A DNA stretch of 5,508 nucleotides from Alphaproteobacteria bacterium (GTDB taxonomy: Bacteria; Pseudomonadota; Alphaproteobacteria; Micropepsales; Micropepsaceae), in contig JAATGK010000394.1 of the NCBI GenBank assembly GCA_015654715.1, positions 1 through 5,508 of the forward strand, given 5' to 3'. The first letter of the stretch is position 1. Every line of letters begins with the position of its first letter. The position numbers and the translations under genes are program-made. This document shows positions 1-5,508 of the stretch, piece by piece. The notes under the pieces were generated by a model. That model made no database searches, was not told the origin of the DNA, and saw nothing but the letters and a program-made list of their open reading frames with translations.

Positions 1-125
1 ACGCCGACAATGCCGATCTTGGCGCCGGGATAGAACGACAGCCAGATGTCTTTCAGGACCTGTTTCCCACCGGGATAGGTCTTGGACATGCCCTTCATGT
101 AGAAGACAAATTGCGGGCCAGCCAT
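1..125 (-). CDS. ettA: EttA-type ABC-F ATPase, N-terminal fragment
   Basis: This is the 5' end of a gene that runs leftwards off the window; 41 complete codons are present. The protein starts MAGPQFVFYMKGMSKTYPGG and continues to a KIGIVGV segment. In ABC-F proteins that segment leads directly into the Walker A loop (NGAGKST), which lies just outside. This N-terminus is typical of EttA, the energy-dependent translational throttle protein: a soluble twin-ATPase factor without membrane segments that binds the ribosomal E site and gates early elongation according to ATP/ADP level. The ATG at 125-123 is preceded on the minus strand by AGGA about 7 nt upstream, a good ribosome binding site. The family call is secure, but with so little sequence another ABC-F paralogue cannot be excluded. 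The upstream gene points the same way across a gap of about 110 bp, so co-transcription is possible but not shown. Confidence 0.88.
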   Translation of the reverse strand, partial: MAGPQFVFYMKGMSKTYPGGKQVLKDIWLSFYPGAKIGIVG

Positions 126-159
126 CGGCTATCCTTTCGAGTATGGAAGTGCGGGGTCG

Positions 160-193
160 CGCGAGTTTTATAGAAGCGGAAAGCCGCCCGCAA
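160..193 (-). promoter_or_regulatory. possible ettA promoter
   Basis: On the minus strand a TTGCGG hexamer (193-188) is followed by 15 bp and then TATAAA (172-167). This would start a transcript near position 160, about 35 nt before the ettA ATG. The -10-like box is good, but the spacer is short for a sigma-70 promoter, so this is a weak prediction. It is the only AT-rich promoter-like stretch in the 110-bp gap before ettA. Confidence 0.27.
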
Positions 194-235
194 CCGCGCG
201 CGCCAGGGCACGCTCAGGGCGGCGAATTGTCCAAA

Positions 236-1348
236 TCAAAATTTGATCTTGGCTTTCGACAGCAGCGATACCGAATCCCGTCCGGTGATACCGCCGTAGT
301 TCATCTGGTAGGAGGCATTGGCCTGCAACGCCACCGAGTCACCGAAGAACTCGGTCTTATAGCCGAGTTCGATGTCGGTCTCATGGGCCATCGACGACAA
401 CAGCTTGTCGCGGCCGAAGAACTGCAATTCCTGCGATTTGTCGACCGTCAGCGGGGCTCCGAAGTCCGGCGCCGGCTGCGCGAAGGTAACGCCGAAGGCG
501 TCGTTCTTCTTGAACAGGCCGTGTTTGGCGACCGCAACGCCGAACGATTCAGTGCGCAAGGCCGAGGCATTGGGCGAGACCGCACCGGGACGGAGCGCCA
601 GCTGGGTCAGCCCCTCGCTGTAGCTGGCCGTCGTCACCCAGCCGCCGCCGAAGCTGACATGAGCAGCAACGCCCAAAGCCGAGGTGTGGCCGTTGAGCGC
701 CGGATTGACGAACCCGAGCACGCCGCCGCGTTCGCTCGCCTGCGACGCCGTCAGGTTGACGCCGCCCCAGCGGGTGAAATTCCACGTCATGCCGGCGAGC
801 ACCGAATTGGTATAGCGGACATCGAACGGCAAGCGGCCGCCCATAGCGGCGTAAGCACCCCGGGAGTCGATGAGATAGCGGTTGATCCCAGGCGACGACG
901 AGGCCTGGCCGAACGAGAACGTCAGCCCTTCGGTCAGCTTGGCGTGCAGGCCGGTATAGGTGCCGCCGCTCGAAATGGCGACATAGGGCGAACTGAGCGC
1001 GGCATTGGAATAGAACAGACCGTCGAAGGCATCGGCCCCCGGTGCATAACGGTCGAGCAAACGGGCGACATCGGCGTTGTAACCGGTATCGAGCGTCAGA
1101 AAATCATCGAGGGCGATGGCGCCGGTGACTTCGTCCAGCGGGTTGCGCAACACGTTCGCAGGAATCGCAGCGGCATCGGACAGCACAACCGGTGCGTCGT
1201 AGGAACCGCCGGCGAACCGGGCCCCCGGAGCCGACAGGCCAGTTGCGTCAGCCGCCAACGACGCAGAGGCGGTCGTCAGGACGACGACAACACTCGCGGC
1301 GGCCAGAAGCCCGCTGATTAACCAACTGCCCCTCATATCGCGGCGCAC
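236..1348 (-). CDS. exported outer-membrane beta-barrel protein, unnamed
   Basis: I do not recognise a named family for this protein of about 370 residues. The N-terminus carries RRDMR, a hydrophobic core and an ASASLA/A cleavage site near residue 32, a classical Sec signal peptide. The mature part has no long hydrophobic helix. From about residue 115 to the end it is made of alternating, Gly- and aromatic-containing segments (for example YVAISSGGTYTGL, FDVRYTNSVLAGMTWNF, FGVAVAKHGLF, ALQANASYQMNY) typical of transmembrane beta-strands, and it ends in ...KAKIKF. A C-terminal Phe is the usual signal for BAM-dependent barrel insertion. The segment FGVAVAKHGLF...DAFGVTFAQP resembles, from memory, the C-terminal barrels attached to some alphaproteobacterial S8-type autotransporters, but no protease passenger or catalytic triad is visible. 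Start choice: GTG at 1348 has AAGAG 7 nt upstream. An in-frame GTG at 1363 (375 residues) lacks a ribosome binding site and would sit almost at the predicted transcript start. ATG at 1336 is also possible but would remove signal-peptide charge. Confidence 0.72.
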   Translation of the reverse strand: MRRDMRGSWLISGLLAAASVVVVLTTASASLAADATGLSAPGARFAGGSYDAPVVLSDAAAIPANVLRNPLDEVTGAIALDDFLTLDTGYNADVARLLDRYAPGADAFDGLFYSNAALSSPYVAISSGGTYTGLHAKLTEGLTFSFGQASSSPGINRYLIDSRGAYAAMGGRLPFDVRYTNSVLAGMTWNFTRWGGVNLTASQASERGGVLGFVNPALNGHTSALGVAAHVSFGGGWVTTASYSEGLTQLALRPGAVSPNASALRTESFGVAVAKHGLFKKNDAFGVTFAQPAPDFGAPLTVDKSQELQFFGRDKLLSSMAHETDIELGYKTEFFGDSVALQANASYQMNYGGITGRDSVSLLSKAKIKF

Positions 1349-1375
1349 CAAAATGCTCTTCACAAGACGCCGCGT

Positions 1376-1405
1376 AATTTAGCAGATCGGTCCTTCCAAT
1401 CTCAA
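1376..1405 (-). promoter_or_regulatory. predicted promoter of the barrel-protein gene
   Basis: Reading the minus strand, TTGAGA (1405-1400; 5 of 6 matches to TTGACA) is separated by 18 bp from TAAATT (1381-1376; 4 of 6 matches to TATAAT). Transcription would begin near 1369, about 20 nt before the GTG at 1348, which leaves room for the AAGAG ribosome binding site at 1360-1356. It is a reasonable housekeeping-type promoter by eye, and it supports the shorter start of the gene. Confidence 0.42.
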
Positions 1406-1888
1406 AGCTTTCCTTGGTTTTTCCGTGACTTCGCGGCAACAAACGGCGATTCTTTTGGTTCTGCTTCGAGTCTGAATTAAACAATATATAGTTTACCATC
1501 GCAGCGTCCGCATCAGCACTTGGTGAGCTAGGCCAGAAGCAGCGCCCGCGTCTTTTGCCCCGCATAGTGGTTAACGCGGCTCACACCACCGTGGCGAATA
1601 TGGTTACCGATTCACCCGAAAGGCGTCCCTGCGGTGACCAATCCGGGCGTGACCGGTCCTTCGCGCGCTTTACCAGCCCTCGCCCAATATACCCTTGGTT
1701 GTACCGAGCCGTAGATCCGGGCGGAGAAGCGTTTTCAGAAAAATTGCCCGCGCGCGTTGCGCGTCTTTTACGGCTGGCACGCAACGTTTACCGGCGGTTT
1801 TCCGGCGGCAACCGCGGCAAACCACGGCTCCGGTGCCCGCAGCCCGAAGGCATAAAGGTGGCGATTACCGCGGTAACGAGGAACTTTT
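1406..1888. other. divergent intergenic region without a convincing gene
   Basis: This stretch is the body of the divergent gap between the barrel gene and mlaA. It contains open frames of up to 129 codons on the plus strand (1555-1944) and 105 on the minus strand (1248-1565). Their translations are Arg/Pro-rich and low in hydrophobic order, lack ribosome binding sites and resemble no family known to me. Visible elements are an AT-rich island near 1471-1500, several GGTTACCG/TTTACCGG-like words (about 1604-1611 and 1787-1794), a CCGGCGG direct repeat (1791-1797 and 1802-1808), a small GC hairpin followed by TCTTTTA (1751-1770) and the palindrome at 1865-1876. No tRNA-like fold or clear small RNA gene was seen. 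Confidence 0.5.
1865..1876. repeat. 12-bp perfect palindrome TTACCGCGGTAA
   Basis: The sequence TTACCGCGGTAA is a perfect inverted repeat with no spacer, about 90 bp upstream of the mlaA start. The symmetry stops at the flanking bases. Such a dyad could be the binding site of a dimeric regulator, but no regulator is encoded in the window and no second full copy was noticed nearby. Confidence 0.55.
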
Positions 1889-1930
1889 GTCGCCAAAGAG
1901 GCTTTTTGCGCATGGACTTCCGTTGGCGAC
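1889..1930. repeat. 8-bp inverted repeat upstream of mlaA
   Basis: GTCGCCAA (1889-1896) is repeated in inverted form as TTGGCGAC (1923-1930) with 26 nt between, ending about 35 bp before the mlaA start. A weak promoter-like pair lies across its right arm: TGGACT (1913-1918), a 17-bp spacer and TTAACT (1936-1941), which would start transcription near 1948. The repeat could be a two-site operator or, if transcription begins further upstream, a hairpin in the mlaA leader. The symmetry is certain; the function is a guess. Confidence 0.45.
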
Positions 1931-1965
1931 TCTCCTTAACTTGATTCGTTGTGGGGGACTTGGTG

Positions 1966-2811
1966 GTGAAAACACCGAAATTGCAGCTGGTACTTGTAGT
2001 TGCCGTTCTGCTTGGAGGCTGCGCGGCCCCCAACGCGGATGGCATTTACGATCCCCTTGAAGGGGTCAACCGGAAGGTCTTCGACTTCAATCACACCCTC
2101 GACAACCGCGCCGCTCTGCCGGCTGCGACCTATTACAAAAGCGCCCTGCCCGATGACGTCCGCACCGGGGTGCACAATTTCCTGGCGAATCTGAGTGTTC
2201 CGGTCGATCTCGCCAACGACATCCTGCAAGGCGAGATGACCCAGGCCGGCTATGCGGTCTGCCGCGTCAGCGTCAACACAACTGTTGGTTTACTCGGGGT
2301 CCTGGATCCCGCCGCCGGTATGGGATGCCCCGATCGCGACGAGGATTTCGGCCAGACTTTGGGCGTTTATGGCATACCCGGCGGGCCTTATCTGGTGCTG
2401 CCGCTGCTCGGCTCGTCGCTGCCGCGCGATGTCGTCGGCAAGGTTTTCGTCGACCATTACTTCAACCCGCTCGCCTATCTGCAGTATCGGGGCAAGTTCT
2501 ACGTCGGGCTGGGCCAGAACGTGATCAAGGTGGTCGATCAGCGCTCGCACGCCGTCAGCGCCTTGCGCGAGGTCGAGCGCAACAGCATCGACTATTACGC
2601 CGCCATGCGCCGGCTTTATGTCGAGCGCCGTAATGCGGCGATCAAGAACGTGCCGCCCGAGTCGCTTACAACCCCGGCAATCGCCGCGCTGGCGCCTCCG
2701 ACCAATAAAAGTGTGTTTACGAACACACCTGCGGCACCGAGTGACACGCCCACAGCCGTTCCGGGCGCTTCGGCCCCCGCCCCCCTCGCGCCGGACGCGC
2801 CGAGGCAGTAG
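1966..2811 (+). CDS. mlaA: MlaA/VacJ family outer-membrane lipoprotein
   Basis: MlaA is the outer-membrane component of the Mla system. With a porin partner it withdraws phospholipid from the outer leaflet and hands it to periplasmic MlaC, keeping the membrane asymmetric. With the chosen start the protein has 281 residues. It has a lipoprotein signal (KTPKLQLVLVVAVLLGGC, lipidated Cys19) followed by Ala rather than Asp at +2, which fits outer-membrane sorting. Family hallmarks follow: YDPLEGVNRKVFDFN (28-42), a NFLANLSVPVDLANDILQG helix (71-89), the VNTTVG region (from about 103), DFGQTLGVYGIPGGPYLVLP (127-146) and the C-terminal RNSIDYYAAMRRLYVERR helix (about 205-222). After about residue 235 comes a Pro/Ala/Thr-rich tail, longer than in the Escherichia coli protein. 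GTG 1966 is chosen because GGGGGA (1953-1958) sits 7 nt upstream; GTG 1951 or 1963 are in frame but poorly placed. Hpn-type lipid export follows 39 bp downstream. Confidence 0.93.
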   Translation: MKTPKLQLVLVVAVLLGGCAAPNADGIYDPLEGVNRKVFDFNHTLDNRAALPAATYYKSALPDDVRTGVHNFLANLSVPVDLANDILQGEMTQAGYAVCRVSVNTTVGLLGVLDPAAGMGCPDRDEDFGQTLGVYGIPGGPYLVLPLLGSSLPRDVVGKVFVDHYFNPLAYLQYRGKFYVGLGQNVIKVVDQRSHAVSALREVERNSIDYYAAMRRLYVERRNAAIKNVPPESLTTPAIAALAPPTNKSVFTNTPAAPSDTPTAVPGASAPAPLAPDAPRQ

Positions 2812-2850
2812 AAGCCTTACTGGTCGAATCACTCTGTCGAAAGTTCCGCG

Positions 2851-5484
2851 ATGTCGGTCGTCGAACACATCGTTGCCTATTGCACCAAGCACGCCCGCGC
2901 GATTGTCGCGGCCGGGGTCGTCGCCGCTGCCGGTGCGATGGTCTACACCGCCGGCAACTTTGCCATGAATACGGACTCCGGCACGCTGATCTCGCCGGAT
3001 CTGCCCTGGCAGAAGACCATGGCGCGCTTCGACAAGCTGTTCCCGCAGCGCAACAACCTGATCCTGGTCGTGATCGATGCCGCCGCCGCCGATCGTTCCA
3101 ATTCGGCAGCCAACGCGCTCGCCGCCAAGCTCGCCGCCAATCCGAAGCAGTTTCCGGCGGTGCGCCGCCCCGACGGCGGTCCTTATTTCGAGAAGAACGG
3201 CCTTCTGTTCCTGCCGGAGAAATGCGTCAACGACGCAATGGGCAAGCTGGTCCAGGCGCAGCCCTTCCTCGGCGCGCTGTCCTCCGATCCGTCCTTGCGC
3301 GGTGTGATGACGTCGCTGTCGACGATGATGCTGGGGGTTTCGAGCGGCCAGGCCAAACTCGCCGACATCGACGCACCGATGAACGCATTTGCCGATACGC
3401 TGGAGCGAACCAACCAGGGCAAACCTGATTATCTGTCGTGGCAGTCGATGTTCTCGGCGGGGGATGCCAGCAACAAGGAATGCTCGTTCGCCCGCACCCG
3501 CACCTTCATCGAAGTTCAACCGACGCTCGACTATTCCAGCCTGACGCCAGGCGAGAAGGCGGAAAGCACCATCCGCGCGGCGGCGCGCGCCCTGCACCTG
3601 ACGCCCGATCGCGGTGTCACGGTGCGCCTCACCGGTCCGGTGCCGCTGTCGGACGAGGAATTCGCCAGCCTGACGGAAAACGGCCCGTTGATGGGCCTGG
3701 TCATGTTCCTGGCAATCACCATCTGCCTGTGGCTGGCGGTGCATTCGGTCCGCATCATCATCTGCATTCTGGCGACGCTCGCCGTCGGTCTGACGCTGAC
3801 GACGGCGCTCGGCCTCGTCTTCGTGCACGTCTTCAACATCATCTCGATCGCCTTCATCGCCCTGTTCGTCGGTCTTGGCGTCGATTTCGCCATCCAGTTC
3901 TCGGTACGCTACCGCGCCGAGCGCCATGCCATTGGTGATCTCACCAAGGCGCTGACGTCCGCCGGTCGCGGCGTCGGCATTCCGCTGGCGCTGGCGGCGG
4001 CAGCGACGGCGGCGGGCTTCTTCTCCTTCATTCCGACCGATTACGTCGGCGTCGCCGAACTCGGCGTTATCGCCGGCGTCGGCATGGTGGTCGCCTTCCT
4101 GCTCGCCATCACCTTCCTGCCCGCCCTCATCAAACTGGTGAAACCGGCGGGCGAAGCCGAGCGCGTCGGCTTTGCGTTCTTTGCCCCGGCCGACAAATAC
4201 CTGCGCGCCAACCGCAAGCGAATTCTGATCATCGGTGGCGTGATCGGCGCCGTCTGCATCATCGGCCAGATCGTATTCCCGCCGCAGTTCGACGCCAATC
4301 CGCTCGATCTTCGCAGCCCGAAGGTGGAGTCGATGTCGACCTTGAACGATTTGTTCCAGGACCCCGACACTTCGCCCAACACCATCGACGTCTTGGCGCC
4401 CAATCTCGCTGCTGCCGACAAGCTGGCGAATGAGATTTCCAAGCGGCCGCTGATCGGCAACGTCTTCACGCTGACGACGTTCATTCCGCCCGATCAGCCC
4501 AAGAAGCTGGCGGTCATCCAGGACACCGCATTCCTGCTCGATGCCACGATCAATCCGTTTGAGGTCAAGGCGCCACCGACCGACGCCGAAACCGTCGCCA
4601 GCCTCAAAGCCGCCGCTAAGGCGCTGCATGACGCCACGGCCCTGCCGCACAAGCGCAAACAAACCGCCGCCGACAAGGAAGCGCGGTCCGATGCGGTGCG
4701 GCTGGCCAAGGCGCTCGACGTGCTGGCCGATGCGCCCGCCGCCAAACGCCAGGCCGCGACCGAGGCGTTGATTCCGGGCCTCAACGATTTGTTGGGCTCC
4801 TTGCGCAGCGCGTTGCAGGCCGCCCCCGTCGACGTCCATACCATGCCGCCGGAACTGGTCGCCGAATGGGTGGCCAAGGACGGCACGGCACGCATCTCGG
4901 TCTTCCCGAAGTCGAACGCCGCCGACAACAAGTCGATGAAGCGGTTCTCCAAGGACGTTATGGCGGTTGCGCCCAACGCCACCGGCACGCCAATCACCAT
5001 CGAAGAATCCGGCCAGACCATCGTGCGCGCCTTCATCCAGGCGGGCATCTGGTCGTTCATCGCGATCTCGATACTGCTCGCCTTCGTCCTCAAGCGCCGG
5101 CGCGACATCGCCATGACCATCATCCCGCTGGTGCTGACCATGTTGCTGACTCTGACCACCTGCCGGGTGATCGGGCTGGAGCTTAACTTCGCCAACATCA
5201 TCGCCCTGCCCTTGCTGTTCGGCATCGGGGTGGCGTTCAACATCTACTTCGTGGTGGCGTGGCGGGCCGGGGCGCATAACCTGCTGCAGTCGAGTCTGAC
5301 GCGGGCGGTGTTGTTCAGTGCGCTGACAACGGCATCAGGCTTCGGTTCGCTGATCCTCTCCAGCCACCCGGGCACTGCGAGCATGGGCGTTCTGCTCATC
5401 ATCTCGCTCGGCTGGACGCTGTTCACGACGCTGTTCTTCCTGCCCGCCCTGCTCGGCCCGCCGCCCAAGAAACTGCCGGGATAA
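2851..5484 (+). CDS. hpnN: hopanoid transporter HpnN, RND superfamily
   Basis: HpnN is an inner-membrane RND pump that delivers hopanoids towards the outer membrane, using proton motive force. The 877-residue length matches the family. The layout is the RND internal duplication. First half: TM1 about 16-35, periplasmic domain about 36-278, TM2-TM6 about 279-297, 302-324, 328-350, 374-394 and 400-430. Second half: TM7 about 457-476, periplasmic domain about 477-730, TM8-TM12 about 731-747, 753-775, 778-803, 817-837 and 844-868. GLGVDF (341-346) in TM4 supplies Asp345, a likely proton-relay residue; the equivalent in the second half reads GIGVAFN (791-797) without Asp. The C-terminal block LLQSSLTRAV...SSHPGTASMG is characteristic of HpnN and separates it from general MMPL proteins. 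Residues about 576-660 form an Ala/Lys-rich, probably helical stretch in the second periplasmic domain. The ribosome binding site (GAAAG, 2839-2843) is weak, suggesting coupling to mlaA translation across 39 bp. No terminator is seen between the two genes. Confidence 0.93.
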   Translation: MSVVEHIVAYCTKHARAIVAAGVVAAAGAMVYTAGNFAMNTDSGTLISPDLPWQKTMARFDKLFPQRNNLILVVIDAAAADRSNSAANALAAKLAANPKQFPAVRRPDGGPYFEKNGLLFLPEKCVNDAMGKLVQAQPFLGALSSDPSLRGVMTSLSTMMLGVSSGQAKLADIDAPMNAFADTLERTNQGKPDYLSWQSMFSAGDASNKECSFARTRTFIEVQPTLDYSSLTPGEKAESTIRAAARALHLTPDRGVTVRLTGPVPLSDEEFASLTENGPLMGLVMFLAITICLWLAVHSVRIIICILATLAVGLTLTTALGLVFVHVFNIISIAFIALFVGLGVDFAIQFSVRYRAERHAIGDLTKALTSAGRGVGIPLALAAAATAAGFFSFIPTDYVGVAELGVIAGVGMVVAFLLAITFLPALIKLVKPAGEAERVGFAFFAPADKYLRANRKRILIIGGVIGAVCIIGQIVFPPQFDANPLDLRSPKVESMSTLNDLFQDPDTSPNTIDVLAPNLAAADKLANEISKRPLIGNVFTLTTFIPPDQPKKLAVIQDTAFLLDATINPFEVKAPPTDAETVASLKAAAKALHDATALPHKRKQTAADKEARSDAVRLAKALDVLADAPAAKRQAATEALIPGLNDLLGSLRSALQAAPVDVHTMPPELVAEWVAKDGTARISVFPKSNAADNKSMKRFSKDVMAVAPNATGTPITIEESGQTIVRAFIQAGIWSFIAISILLAFVLKRRRDIAMTIIPLVLTMLLTLTTCRVIGLELNFANIIALPLLFGIGVAFNIYFVVAWRAGAHNLLQSSLTRAVLFSALTTASGFGSLILSSHPGTASMGVLLIISLGWTLFTTLFFLPALLGPPPKKLPG

Positions 5485-5488
5485 GGAG
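5483..5488 (+). promoter_or_regulatory. strong Shine-Dalgarno-like AAGGAG at the hpnN stop
   Basis: AAGGAG overlaps the hpnN TAA codon. No ATG or GTG follows in the remaining 20 bases; only a TTG at 5506-5508, 17 nt downstream, is available. The site therefore either serves a start just beyond the window or is chance. It hints that the mlaA-hpnN operon continues with another gene. Confidence 0.35.
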
Positions 5489-5508
5489 TAGACGCACCGC
5501 ACACCTTG

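Noticed and set aside
176..223. Possible terminator for the barrel gene (GCCGCCC/GGGCGGC arms 183-189 and 217-223, plus a GCGG-CCGC mini-hairpin)
   Set aside because: The main stem has a 27-nt loop, the small stem has only 4 bp, and neither is followed by a proper T-run on the minus strand. The region also overlaps the possible ettA promoter.
143..1321. 392-codon open frame on the plus strand opposite the barrel-protein gene
   Set aside because: It is in the same codon-register antisense arrangement. The opposite strand gives a clear signal peptide and barrel C-terminus, while this frame is Arg/Gly-rich and has no ribosome binding site.
1248..1565. 105-codon minus-strand open frame overlapping the start of the barrel gene
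   Set aside because: It covers the predicted promoter and the signal-peptide region of the barrel gene in another frame, and shows no recognisable protein features.
1751..1770. Short GC hairpin (CGCGC-GTT-GCGCG) followed by TCTTTTA, attenuator-like
   Set aside because: The stem is only 5 bp and the T-run is broken, with no leader peptide or mapped transcript to attenuate. Such motifs arise by chance in GC-rich DNA.
1555..1944. 129-codon open frame in the divergent region
   Set aside because: The product is Arg-rich and featureless, there is no good ribosome binding site, and it overlaps the palindrome and other putative control elements of mlaA.
2290..5277. 995-codon open frame on the minus strand across mlaA and hpnN
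   Set aside because: Its codons lie exactly opposite the codons of mlaA and hpnN, which share one frame. In this register antisense stops need TTA, CTA or TCA in the real genes, codons rare in high-GC DNA. The translation is Arg/Gln/His/Asp-rich without domains, so it is a shadow.

Overview
The window looks like chromosomal DNA from a high-GC alphaproteobacterium that makes hopanoids. The order cannot be fixed from the sequence. The reasons are a recognisable hopanoid RND exporter (HpnN), an MlaA-type outer-membrane lipoprotein, an outer-membrane barrel ending in Phe, and very long in-register antisense open frames that arise where TTA, CTA and TCA codons are avoided. No mobile element, CRISPR array, rRNA or tRNA was found.

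Layout. Positions 1-125 (minus strand) hold the first 41 codons of an ABC-F ATPase of the EttA type, which runs off the left edge. Positions 126-235 are a short gap with a possible ettA promoter. Positions 236-1348 (minus strand) encode an exported protein of about 370 residues, most likely an outer-membrane beta-barrel, which I cannot name. Positions 1349-1965 are a divergent intergenic region of about 600 bp. It holds a plausible promoter for the barrel gene, an AT-rich island, a 12-bp perfect palindrome and an 8-bp inverted repeat close to mlaA; I see no convincing gene there. Positions 1966-2811 (plus strand) encode MlaA (VacJ family), followed after 39 bp by hpnN at 2851-5484. A strong Shine-Dalgarno-like AAGGAG overlaps the hpnN stop, so the operon probably continues past the right edge.

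How the genes fit together. MlaA removes mislocalised phospholipid from the outer leaflet of the outer membrane. HpnN moves hopanoids from the inner membrane towards the outer membrane. Their close same-strand spacing suggests one transcript devoted to outer-membrane lipid composition. A following MlaC/HpnM-like periplasmic carrier would fit, but it lies outside the window. The divergent barrel gene is also an envelope gene, but its link to the lipid genes is only positional. No clearly new system is visible. The points most worth checking are the mlaA-hpnN coupling, the unnamed barrel protein and the symmetric elements upstream of mlaA.
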